Below are positions 23,697 through 32,017 of a DNA stretch of 36,149 bases, in pieces (position 1 is the first letter of the stretch; every line of letters starts with the position of its first letter). The notes beneath the pieces are model-generated. The model saw only the letters and a list, made by a program, of their open reading frames with translations, made no database searches and had not been told where the DNA came from. The stretch is from JALRAP01 sp046302815. Lineage in GTDB: Bacteria > Bacteroidota > Bacteroidia > AKYH767-A > OLB10. Where the stretch lies: the NCBI GenBank assembly GCA_046302815.1, contig JBKCHO010000010.1:1-36149 (forward strand). The letters are read 5' to 3'. A program made the position numbers and the translations under genes.

Positions 23697-24643
23697 GGGG
23701 TAGAATCGGTTTTAACTGCGTATATGGCGATGGCTCCTACCAATGCGGGCAACACCAGATTAACAAGCCATAATGCAGATGACGCTGCCAACACCCCGGC
23801 AGAATTAGCAGTGATTGGCGCAAACAGATACAATGCAACCGAGCCCCGGAGCGTAAACTCTGCAATTGCAAAACCAGGAACCAATGCCATGAATAAGAAT
23901 ATGGCAGCAATGCATGCCAAACCATCCAATACAGATACCTCCACGCCGAAGGCCAACAACATGAGAAAAAACTGGGTAGTAAACACCAAGTAGCGGATTG
24001 TTGAGAATCCCAACACTCGAATGAGATCTGATCGACTGTAGCTGAACAGTGGCGACAAGTAACCGTTCAAACGATCGAACATGGATGTAATTTGAAACCT
24101 GGCTCGTAATCCAGGAATCAGAAAATAGGCAGCAGTAAGCAATATGATTGCCATGATGAGCCATACTACAATGGCTTGCACACTGATTCCGAATTGTGCA
24201 AATGGCGATGTAACAAATGGCAACGAAAGAAGACCAAAAACCATGGTTACCATGAGCTGGGATAGGCTTCCCGGAATAGTGCATAAGGAGGCTTTGATGC
24301 GATTGCCTTCAGAAACATGAAGGACTCTGCCTACGAACTCCCCTGTACGGTTGGGGCCGATCAAACTTGCGGTTACACCACTCATGATAGAAAAAAACGA
24401 TTTCAAAAATCCGATTGGTTCTACGGCATTAACCAGAATGCGCCATTTCATTGCTTCCAAACTCCAATTCAAAAGCATTAGTAGGCAAGCCGTAGCAAAC
24501 GCAAAGCTGCTTACCAACAGCGAAGCGGGATCATAAAAGAAATCCAGCAATTCTGGGCGTTTGCGAACACTTTGAATGATGAACGCAATGGAGCCCACCA
24601 CAACAACAGATTTTATGAGAACAAGGAGTGTGTTGCGATTCAT
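23693..24643 (-). CDS. Lysylphosphatidylglycerol synthase/flippase-like integral membrane protein (YbhN-like)
   Basis: 316 residues with about 7-8 predicted membrane helices (among them TLLVLIKSVVVVGSIAFII and LACIAAIFLFMALVPGFAI). The loop LIGPNRTGEFVGRVLHVSEG corresponds to the conserved P-x-(R/K)-x-GE loop of the LPG-synthase membrane domain/UPF0104 family. Some members flip or transfer lipid-linked substrates; the catalytic soluble domain of MprF is absent. It opens a three-gene run (this gene, GT2, OppC-like permease) and diverges from ruvC over ~77 bp. Confidence 0.8.
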   Translation of the reverse strand: MNRNTLLVLIKSVVVVGSIAFIIQSVRKRPELLDFFYDPASLLVSSFAFATACLLMLLNWSLEAMKWRILVNAVEPIGFLKSFFSIMSGVTASLIGPNRTGEFVGRVLHVSEGNRIKASLCTIPGSLSQLMVTMVFGLLSLPFVTSPFAQFGISVQAIVVWLIMAIILLTAAYFLIPGLRARFQITSMFDRLNGYLSPLFSYSRSDLIRVLGFSTIRYLVFTTQFFLMLLAFGVEVSVLDGLACIAAIFLFMALVPGFAIAEFTLRGSVALYLFAPITANSAGVLAASSALWLVNLVLPALVGAIAIYAVKTDSTP

Positions 24644-24707
24644 GGGGTTGTTGATTCCAAGCTAACAAGTTTAATCAAAATAAGCCTCCCCAACCCCATC
24701 TGTTGGC

Positions 24708-24715
24708 TACATTTG
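24708..24715 (+). promoter_or_regulatory. Candidate -7 element directly before ruvC
   Basis: TACATTTG is an exact TAnnTTTG ending 5 bases before the ATG at 24721. No TTTG occurs at 19-21 bp upstream. It supports the ATG at 24721 over the in-frame TTG at 24703, which lies upstream of this element. Confidence 0.4.
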
Positions 24716-24720
24716 GGATA

Positions 24721-25293
24721 ATGACCCAACAGGATCGTATCATACTAGGCATCGACCCCGGCACCATAGTAACGGGATACGGTATTGTAAGGATATCGAA
24801 CCAAAAATTATCTGTTGTAGCTGCAGGTGTAATCGAGTTGGGAAAATTAGACGACCACCAGGTCAAGCTGAAGCGCATTTTTGATAGGACAATAAGTTTG
24901 ATTGATGAGTTTTGTCCGGATGAACTATCGATTGAGGCTCCCTTTTTCGGTAAGAATGTACAATCGATGCTTAAACTTGGTCGGGCTCAAGGAGTGGCCA
25001 TTGCTGCCGCCCTTTCCAGATCACTTCCCGTTTGCGAATATTCGCCAAGGAAAATCAAGCAGTCCATCACTGGCAATGGTAATGCCAGTAAGGAGCAGGT
25101 GGCTTCCATGCTTCAAACCATTCTGGGTTTCGAGGAGTTACCTCGATTTTTGGATGCCACAGATGGGTTGGCTGCTGCGGTGTGCCATTATTTTCAATCG
25201 GCCAAACCTTCGTCAACAAACAAGTTGAAATCAACGAAAAAAGCATCTGGATGGAAATCGTTTTTGTCAGACAATCCGGACCGGATTGCTTGA
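24721..25293 (+). CDS. ruvC: Crossover junction endodeoxyribonuclease RuvC
   Basis: 190 residues from the ATG at 24721; an in-frame TTG at 24703 would add six. RuvC cleaves Holliday junctions during recombinational repair. The four catalytic acids can be read: D12 in ILGIDPGT, E72 in LSIEAPFFGKN, and D145 and D148 in DATDGLAAAVCH. The DNA-contact segment KQSITGNGNASKEQVASML is standard. A Ser/Lys-rich C-terminal tail of ~25 residues follows the core. ruvA and ruvB are not in the window. The HIT gene converges from 7 bp downstream. Confidence 0.96.
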   Translation: MTQQDRIILGIDPGTIVTGYGIVRISNQKLSVVAAGVIELGKLDDHQVKLKRIFDRTISLIDEFCPDELSIEAPFFGKNVQSMLKLGRAQGVAIAAALSRSLPVCEYSPRKIKQSITGNGNASKEQVASMLQTILGFEELPRFLDATDGLAAAVCHYFQSAKPSSTNKLKSTKKASGWKSFLSDNPDRIA

Positions 25294-25299
25294 AAAGAA

Positions 25300-25695
25300 T
25301 TATTTCACCGCACTGGAAATTCGGGCTGCCGTTTCTTCCATAACTTCCTTTGGAAACTGCTGCTTGGGCATCGAAAAGTTGATGTCAGACATCGTGTTTA
25401 AAGGCACCAAGTGAACATGGGCGTGCGGCACTTCCAATCCAATAACGGCCACGCCGACTCTTTTGCAAGGGACAGCGTTTTTGAGGGCCTTTGCTACCTT
25501 TTGTGCAAAAGTCATCAGACCTACATATTCATCCTGATCCAAATCGAAGATATAATCAACTTCCTTTTTAGGGATCACAAGCACATGACCCAACACCAAA
25601 GGGTTCACATCCAGGAAAGCTAGATAGTTGTCGTTCTCTGCTATTCGGTAGCAAGGGATATCGCCGGCAACGATACGGGAAAAAATACTGGGCAT
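25300..25695 (-). CDS. HIT family protein (HINT-type nucleotide hydrolase)
   Basis: 131 residues. The histidine triad HAHVHLVPL has His at 91, 93 and 95. The N-terminal IFSRIVAGDIPCYRIAE and the GHVLVIPKK segment are typical of bacterial HINT-branch proteins, which hydrolyse AMP-linked phosphoramidates or related nucleotides. Its start codon shares one base with the greA stop (TAATG), so translation is probably coupled. The native substrate is not known. Confidence 0.93.
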   Translation of the reverse strand: MPSIFSRIVAGDIPCYRIAENDNYLAFLDVNPLVLGHVLVIPKKEVDYIFDLDQDEYVGLMTFAQKVAKALKNAVPCKRVGVAVIGLEVPHAHVHLVPLNTMSDINFSMPKQQFPKEVMEETAARISSAVK

Positions 25696-26168
25696 TATCG
25701 GGATATCTCTACTATTTGGAATTTCATGATTCCGGACGGAACCTCTATTTCCACCACATCGCCAGGTTTCTTTCCGAGCAATCCCTTTCCGATTGGAGAG
25801 GTAACAGATATCTTTCCTGATTTCAAGTCGGCCTCTGTTTCAGCTACCAGCGTGTAAGTCATTTCAGCCTTATTGTTCATATTCTTGATGCGCACTTTGG
25901 AGAGTACCGACACTTTGGATGTATCAATCTTGGATTCATCTATGAGTCGAGCACTGGCCAAGAGCTCCTCCATCTTGGCGATTTTCAACTCGAGTAGACC
26001 TTGTGCTTCTTTTGCAGCATCATATTCGGCGTTCTCGGATAAGTCTCCTTTGTCACGCGCTTCCGCGATTTGCCTGGAAATACTAGGGCGCTCCACTGTT
26101 TTCAGATGGTGGAGATCGTCGTGTAGCTTCTTTAGTCCTTCTTCTGTGAAATAATTGATTTGTGCCAT
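25695..26168 (-). CDS. greA: Transcription elongation factor GreA
   Basis: 157 residues, the standard length. The N-terminal coiled coil (1-75) has acidic residues at its tip (DKGDLSENAEYDAAKE), which reach the RNA polymerase active site and trigger cleavage of backtracked RNA. The C-terminal FKBP-like domain has VAETEADLKSGKISVTSPIG and LLGKKPGDVVEIEVP. It lies just beyond the terminator of the PorV-like gene and overlaps the HIT gene by one base. Confidence 0.96.
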   Translation of the reverse strand: MAQINYFTEEGLKKLHDDLHHLKTVERPSISRQIAEARDKGDLSENAEYDAAKEAQGLLELKIAKMEELLASARLIDESKIDTSKVSVLSKVRIKNMNNKAEMTYTLVAETEADLKSGKISVTSPIGKGLLGKKPGDVVEIEVPSGIMKFQIVEISR

Positions 26169-26183
26169 GGTAATTTTCTTTGG

Positions 26184-26218
26184 CTGATAAAACGAAAGAA
26201 GACCCCGCGAGCGGGGTC
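26184..26218 (-). terminator. Intrinsic terminator after the PorV-like gene
   Basis: The stem GACCCCGC (26201-26208) / GCGGGGTC (26211-26218) has a GA loop and on the minus strand is followed by TTCTTTCGTTTT. It is placed 30-60 bp past the stop of the PorV/PorQ-like gene and before greA, so it should close the receptor cluster transcript. Confidence 0.8.
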
Positions 26219-26250
26219 CTCTTGTTTGGTATTGTTAAATTGTTTTCTGC

Positions 26251-27321
26251 TTATAGCATTAGGCGCACGCCCAAGCCATGAGAACCATCAAAAAATTCAG
26301 TGGCACGATATGAGTAATCGATCCCGAACTTTTTACCTGACTTACCAAGAGGTAGATCGAAAGAAATACCTGCATTTGCACCTGTAAGTGCAGTCAATCG
26401 CTCATCTTCATTAAGTTGGTTCTTTTCAGTTAAATATCCGCCTCTGATCGAGAACATTTCCTTGAAGCTATACTCTGCTCCAATTCCATATTGGTCATAT
26501 GTGAAGGAGTTCGAGATAAAGCAACCGGCAAAGGTGATGCGATGATTTTCTTGAGGACGGTAGTCGTAACTAACTCCGATAGAAATCAGTGATGGCAATT
26601 CAAAACGCTCTGTACGCTGTTGAATGGTCTGTTGATAGCTTGTAGCCACAGGTGGGTTTCCACGAAATGACAATCCATCTCCTGTAAACTTCATTGGAGT
26701 TCCGACATTCTTGAGAGAAATGCCGAATCTCAAATCATCTTTATCCTCGTTAAAACCGGTAACATATTGGATACCGGCATCAAAAGCTACACCCTGAGCT
26801 TTGACATCGGAGGCAGACTGAGATATTACACGGACGGTCATTCCGCCATATATGCTATTGGAAAAAGATTTTGAGTAGGAAATCCCCATGTTAAAGAACT
26901 GAGGCTTGAAATTCCCTAGTCCTCCCTCGGGATTTTCAACAGTAGTTACCTGGATATCACCAAATCCGACCGACATAACCGAAAGAGCCATGACTCCGCT
27001 TTCGCCGACCCTTTGAGCAAGTCCGATAGAATTGATTTTCACATCAGATCCCTTCATCCAATCGGTGAAACTATAACTGATGTCTGTCTTCTTGGTAAAT
27101 GCCAATCCGGCAACATTGCTGAACTGAGACTCTAGCCCTCTAACTCCTGCGAGGTTGATGCCTCCCCAGCCTGAGCTTCGAGTCCATGGGTTTATCAATA
27201 ATTCGGTTGCACCAGCTTGTCCGGCACGATCCTCATTACCTGCAAAACTGTTTATGGCTCCGCCAAAGACGAGCGACATAACCATGAAACCGTGTGCAAA
27301 GGGTTTAAAATATTGCTTCAT
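26251..27321 (-). CDS. PorV/PorQ family outer-membrane beta-barrel protein
   Basis: 356 residues. A signal peptide (about 1-27, ending NSFAG) is followed by AGATELLINPWTRSSGWGG, the early conserved segment of PorV/PorQ-like proteins, and by alternating beta strands typical of a FadL-type barrel, ending RATEFFDGSHGLGVRLML. PorV is the shuttle that binds cargo of the type IX secretion system in the outer membrane; PorQ and other relatives are associated. This is one of many paralogues in Bacteroidota, so it may serve a dedicated partner, most simply the giant secreted protein encoded 47 bp upstream. Core type IX genes (porK-N, sprA) are not in the window. Confidence 0.8.
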   Translation of the reverse strand: MKQYFKPFAHGFMVMSLVFGGAINSFAGNEDRAGQAGATELLINPWTRSSGWGGINLAGVRGLESQFSNVAGLAFTKKTDISYSFTDWMKGSDVKINSIGLAQRVGESGVMALSVMSVGFGDIQVTTVENPEGGLGNFKPQFFNMGISYSKSFSNSIYGGMTVRVISQSASDVKAQGVAFDAGIQYVTGFNEDKDDLRFGISLKNVGTPMKFTGDGLSFRGNPPVATSYQQTIQQRTERFELPSLISIGVSYDYRPQENHRITFAGCFISNSFTYDQYGIGAEYSFKEMFSIRGGYLTEKNQLNEDERLTALTGANAGISFDLPLGKSGKKFGIDYSYRATEFFDGSHGLGVRLML

Positions 27322-27368
27322 ATGCTTGGTTTGTTTCTTGGGTTAACTGGAACAGGATTGAAGATGTA

Positions 27369-30300
27369 TTAGAATGTATCCAAATCTAGAGGCCTTGTCA
27401 TACCAAACCACTTGATGGTTTTTTCTCCAATACCGGGAGCCTCAATGTGAATTAGGTAAACACCACTTGCTATAGGAATACCCTTGATATTCTTCAAATC
27501 CCAATCCAAGGATGAGCTTTGGGTAGGCACTGATGTACTGAACACCTGACCAGCAGAGTTGTCTGCAGGCGCATCTCTGTTGAATTTGCGAACCAAAGTG
27601 CCACCTACCGTAAAGATGGAGACGGTGCATTTTGATGGCAAATTCAAGATCCTAATTCTGTTATCCAATTGACTGGTTTCGTAAGCCGAGAAGGCGTAGT
27701 AGGGGTTTGGCACAACGGAAATCAGTCCCAGTGCAGATTGGGCAATGGATGAGACATTGGTAGTATTGGCCAAGTCATCGGTGTTGAAATTGTACATCGG
27801 GGCAAAGGAACCCAAGCTGTTGGGAGAGAGTTGAGAGGATACTGTACCGTAACCGGTAAATACAGTGTCGGCAGCAGTAAATGTATCACCAACCGCTGTG
27901 TAGGTAGAACCCGAATGAACAACTGGTGCTGTGACTACATAATATAAGGTACCAACTGTTAAAGTTTGATTGCTCTTCAGCACCTCTCCAGTGGCATATG
28001 GCCTGTAAGTTCTAGCCACCCTTAACCTAACTTTGGCATCGGATGGGATTTGATCAGGCAAGCTCAGTGAAGAGAAGCTTTCAGCCACTTTAGGTAAGCT
28101 AACCCACATGGCATCTTTCCAACAATCGCGTCGAGCCACTGCATTGGCAGGAACCCCTGGATATTGACCAGCACCTAAGCGCAAAAGGTCGTAGATAGAT
28201 TTACCTTCATCATACATTGGAATGTCTTTGGGGAAGAGTGTAGGAACTCCACCGACATTGATGGTTGCGAAGCCGTCGCTGTTGTGACCGAACACATAGA
28301 TATAGTGCATACCACCGAAAACGGTATCTCCAGTGGTTTCATCATAAGTTGACGCTGTTGGATTCCATTTCATATCACGGCTATTATGCTGGGGAGCCAA
28401 TGCAGAATTTTCACCGAATGCGATGTTTAATCTCTCACCGGTCTCAATATTAACAGCATAACCAGGGAACCAACTCATTCCAAAACCGGAACCATCTGGG
28501 TTTCCGTTTTTGTCGATAGATGGAGACCTCCTCAACTCAAATGCCTTAGCACCACTCAACAATGCTGATGCTGTTGCTCCTGAACCGTCACCCGAGATGG
28601 TAATGGTTGGGGCAGCTGAGAAACCGGAGCCTGTATTGGTAACGGTGATAGAAGCCACGGCATATCCGAGAGTAGATGTTCCGGTGAAACCAGTACCATT
28701 GGGGTCAGTAATAGAGACAGATGGTGCTGTAGCGTAGGCTGTTCCTCCGTTTGTTATCAAGATAGTATCTACAGAACCGTTTGCATCAATAACAGCAGAA
28801 CCAGTTGCACCGTTTCCACCTCCACCTGTGAATACAACAGGTATGGTGGATGATGCAGGATAACCAGTTCCAGGATCATTAACGGTTACGAACTTTACAG
28901 AACCAGTTGTGGCCAAGTTAGCTGTTGCAAGGACACCTGAACCATCACCCGACACTGTCACAGTAGGCGCGGAAGTATATCCTGAACCACCGCTTGTAAT
29001 GGAGACGGTTCCCATCGAGCCAAGGGTTCCAACACCTGTTGTTCCACCACCAATTTCAATTACTGGAGAACGAGACCATTTGCTCTTATCAGCTGTAATG
29101 ACAATATCCACAGAGCTAAGACCCGTTCTAACTTGAACCTGAGGGAGAGGAGGCACCGCGGTTGTTGCAGGAGATAGAAGTATTTGTGCCTCTGCAAGAG
29201 CTGAGGATGGAGGCTTAGGACCAGGGAAAGTATTTGCCGTAAGTTTTAATGGGGCCCAAGTTCCACCAACCACTGTTTCGTAAATGCCTTCACTATCACC
29301 CGCGATATCTGTAGGATCGCTACCTGCACGAATCCAGTTTTCTGGATTTGGTTCGGTGTCGTCAACATCAACAATGGAATTCAACCATGCCTTAGACGGA
29401 TTTGAGTATTCGATAGATGAACCTAAAAAGCCATTATTAGCGGCACCCAATCTACCAGCTTCGATGATGGTAGAAATTTCTGCAGTTAAACCCCATTCAG
29501 GAATAACTTGCTGATTGTTTTCGCCAATTCCACGCTCTGCGAGAACAGTGTCAGCATCTGCATCGACCATTTGCCATGTAGATGAGGGAGCAACGCCACT
29601 GAAACGGGTGACATAATTACCCCTGCTTACCAAAACTGGATCGTAAACCTGAAGGTTCAAAGGACCATTTCCAGCCTTGTAGGTAGGGTTTTTGATTCGG
29701 TAAGGAGGATTAATCAACTCATTGGTATAATCATTGGCAAAATCCAACAACATACCTCCATTGCCTTGTCCTTCTATACGAGTGATAATTGGTCCTTCGC
29801 CAACCTCAGCTCCAAAAATCTGTCCGCCATTTTGAAGGGAGGGATTTTGAGGAATAGCAGCATAGGTTTTGATATTGTTTCGACCAGCTAGATAAGGCTT
29901 CTTTTGGCCATCCAAAGCAGTCGGATCATTAGGATCATATTTCTTGTATTGATTGTAGGCATAGGAAATCACAGAGTAGTAATAGGTTTTGTGATTTACC
30001 AAGGCAGAGCTACCTGTTGCAAAAAGATCTTGATTAACTACAAAGACATGCTTTATTCCCTCATCAGCACCATTTACCTTCTCAATAGGCACATTGGCAT
30101 TTAACGAAGCATCAAACTCAAAATTCACCAGCTGTGCAACGCCATCTTGAATATCGCATTGGAAGAGCAATCGTACTTTGTCAGGATTACCGATGTCTGC
30201 AGTTGTTACAGTTGCATCTCGGAATTGGTAAATCTGATAGCCTTGAAAATCGAAGGTTTTGAGGGAATCAGCAACACCAACAATAGTAGGATCTTCTTGG

Positions 30301-31979
30301 GAGTACAATTCAACAGCGCTTGTATTGTAATTCTGAAGTGAGAAGATGAACTTTTTATCGAGTTCACGAATAACTAAATCAGGAGCGTTAGGTCCATCAA
30401 TCAACTTAAAACAGTTGTCAAACAATGCTTGTGCTTTATCATCAGCCAACTTCATTAAATCAATAGAGGCTTGCGGACCACCTTGTTGAGCACGAGCCCA
30501 AACGACACCGGTAGTTACATAATTAACTGCACCGGGGGTAAGAGTAAAGGTGCCCGCAGATTGCAAGAAGCGGCGGTCGGCTGGTGGGTTGCCCACACTA
30601 AACTCTGTCCAGTTTGTTGGGTTGGCCGGGTCTGTTGTTCCAGGGAACATGAAGTTACATGGAGGAGCATTGGGGTCACGACCATCAGCACCGTAGGTGA
30701 TAGGCTGGTTATCGCGCCAAATTCCACGGAGGTAGTTGTAGAAATCAGCAAATCCACTAGGGTTTCCAAAAGGAGAGTTGTCGTTGTTGTAGTATACGAA
30801 CTTTGACATGATAATTTGCTCACCTAGGATGTCATCATCAATCGAATCGTTACCTATGACCGTGCAATCTACACATCCGTCACGATCGTTATCAACACCA
30901 TCATTTTTGTCGGCTATAGGACCCTGAAAAAAGTCAACACCAATTGCAGGTGGATTGGCACCGTACCCTGCGCCACCATCATCATCAGCATCCCCATTAT
31001 AGCAGAAGCCCAATCCACGAGGAACATCGCAACCCACATAATCATCGGTATAGTTCCCCAAATCCGGATCAACCCACTGACCAAAGTAAGTTTGAGTCAA
31101 AGTATTGGAGGACCTGTTGATGATTTGATACTTGTAAAAAGTCATGTTATTAATCTCGTCATTGGTCTTGAAGGCAAAAGCCTGAGCACGAATCTCTAGA
31201 CCAATCGGATCGGAACCTGTTTCTGAGTGAATGTTACCCACATCGTTGAAAACCCACCAAATCGTTTCATCACCGAAGAGATAATCGTTACATTCTACTT
31301 TGGGTGTTCCAGGGATAGTGGGGTATTGGTCGTTGGGAAACAAATCGGGCAACAGATAGTATGGATAGTCACCGTTGCGATAATCATAAACGCCATCACC
31401 GTCCACATCCTTAAAAGGAGCCAAAAACTGACCTTCATTGGAGACATCACTTCCATTACCTGGCCAAGATTTTATGTCGTTAGTTGCTTTTGAGTTATCG
31501 GCGATAAATTCACGAACCTGATCTTTGGTTACTTTCCAATGACGGTCGAATGCCTGACAGCGGTCGTCTGTTGTAGATACGGAAACCGTATCAATGGGAC
31601 CTCCCCAAAAATCATAACCAGTTTGACGATAGGTTTGAGCGGCTACCTTGATTTGACCACCGGCGTCAATACCTCCTATCCACAAAGAACCAGCAAAGAG
31701 CGAGTGCTTGCCAGAACCGATTGGAACTTCATATCGACCTTCATCGAGGTTCCACCACAAGTCGCCACCGACTAGAATGGTGGTTCGAATGTTGTTGATG
31801 TCCAACTCCGCTTGTGCGGTAGTTGCATTACATGTGGCCGCCATGGTGGAGGGTTGACCGTTCTTGTTATTGGAACTGCCCGATGCTCCAGCATTTTCAC
31901 GTGCAACAGTAACTGTTGTGAAAAGACCACACATCGAGGCAACAGCCAAAAGATTGATTATGGACCTAGGCTTCATCAT
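27369..31979 (-). CDS. Giant secreted protein (1536 aa) with Ca-binding-like motifs, Gly-rich repeats and a sorting-like C-terminus
   Basis: A signal peptide (~1-26) is followed by a large domain (~50-700) rich in aromatic and acidic residues, with Asp-rich motifs DVDGDGVYDYRNGD (near 190-200) and NDGVDNDRDGCVDC (near 355-370) that look like thrombospondin type 3 calcium sites. Residues ~980-1140 hold about four repeats of a GGSGYTSAPTVTVSGDGSG type. A short module near 1335-1380 (LTVGTLYYVVTAPVVHSGST) looks like an insert. The C-terminus has a PNP motif (VVPNPYY), CTVSIFTVGGTLVRKF and GIPIASGVYLIHIEAPG, which resembles a type A sorting domain of type IX cargo but ends with an extra GMTRPLDLDTF. 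Function is unknown. It lies between the TonB receptor and the PorV-like gene, so export through a type IX-like route is plausible but not shown. Confidence 0.75.
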   Translation of the reverse strand: MMKPRSIINLLAVASMCGLFTTVTVARENAGASGSSNNKNGQPSTMAATCNATTAQAELDINNIRTTILVGGDLWWNLDEGRYEVPIGSGKHSLFAGSLWIGGIDAGGQIKVAAQTYRQTGYDFWGGPIDTVSVSTTDDRCQAFDRHWKVTKDQVREFIADNSKATNDIKSWPGNGSDVSNEGQFLAPFKDVDGDGVYDYRNGDYPYYLLPDLFPNDQYPTIPGTPKVECNDYLFGDETIWWVFNDVGNIHSETGSDPIGLEIRAQAFAFKTNDEINNMTFYKYQIINRSSNTLTQTYFGQWVDPDLGNYTDDYVGCDVPRGLGFCYNGDADDDGGAGYGANPPAIGVDFFQGPIADKNDGVDNDRDGCVDCTVIGNDSIDDDILGEQIIMSKFVYYNNDNSPFGNPSGFADFYNYLRGIWRDNQPITYGADGRDPNAPPCNFMFPGTTDPANPTNWTEFSVGNPPADRRFLQSAGTFTLTPGAVNYVTTGVVWARAQQGGPQASIDLMKLADDKAQALFDNCFKLIDGPNAPDLVIRELDKKFIFSLQNYNTSAVELYSQEDPTIVGVADSLKTFDFQGYQIYQFRDATVTTADIGNPDKVRLLFQCDIQDGVAQLVNFEFDASLNANVPIEKVNGADEGIKHVFVVNQDLFATGSSALVNHKTYYYSVISYAYNQYKKYDPNDPTALDGQKKPYLAGRNNIKTYAAIPQNPSLQNGGQIFGAEVGEGPIITRIEGQGNGGMLLDFANDYTNELINPPYRIKNPTYKAGNGPLNLQVYDPVLVSRGNYVTRFSGVAPSSTWQMVDADADTVLAERGIGENNQQVIPEWGLTAEISTIIEAGRLGAANNGFLGSSIEYSNPSKAWLNSIVDVDDTEPNPENWIRAGSDPTDIAGDSEGIYETVVGGTWAPLKLTANTFPGPKPPSSALAEAQILLSPATTAVPPLPQVQVRTGLSSVDIVITADKSKWSRSPVIEIGGGTTGVGTLGSMGTVSITSGGSGYTSAPTVTVSGDGSGVLATANLATTGSVKFVTVNDPGTGYPASSTIPVVFTGGGGNGATGSAVIDANGSVDTILITNGGTAYATAPSVSITDPNGTGFTGTSTLGYAVASITVTNTGSGFSAAPTITISGDGSGATASALLSGAKAFELRRSPSIDKNGNPDGSGFGMSWFPGYAVNIETGERLNIAFGENSALAPQHNSRDMKWNPTASTYDETTGDTVFGGMHYIYVFGHNSDGFATINVGGVPTLFPKDIPMYDEGKSIYDLLRLGAGQYPGVPANAVARRDCWKDAMWVSLPKVAESFSSLSLPDQIPSDAKVRLRVARTYRPYATGEVLKSNQTLTVGTLYYVVTAPVVHSGSTYTAVGDTFTAADTVFTGYGTVSSQLSPNSLGSFAPMYNFNTDDLANTTNVSSIAQSALGLISVVPNPYYAFSAYETSQLDNRIRILNLPSKCTVSIFTVGGTLVRKFNRDAPADNSAGQVFSTSVPTQSSSLDWDLKNIKGIPIASGVYLIHIEAPGIGEKTIKWFGMTRPLDLDTF

Positions 31980-32017
31980 ATTGGGGTTTATTTAATTCGT
32001 TTAGATTCTAAAATTGA

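Noticed and set aside
28560..29060. CRISPR or DNA tandem repeat
   Set aside because: The repetition is at protein level (GGSGY units) with divergent DNA, not identical direct repeats with spacers.
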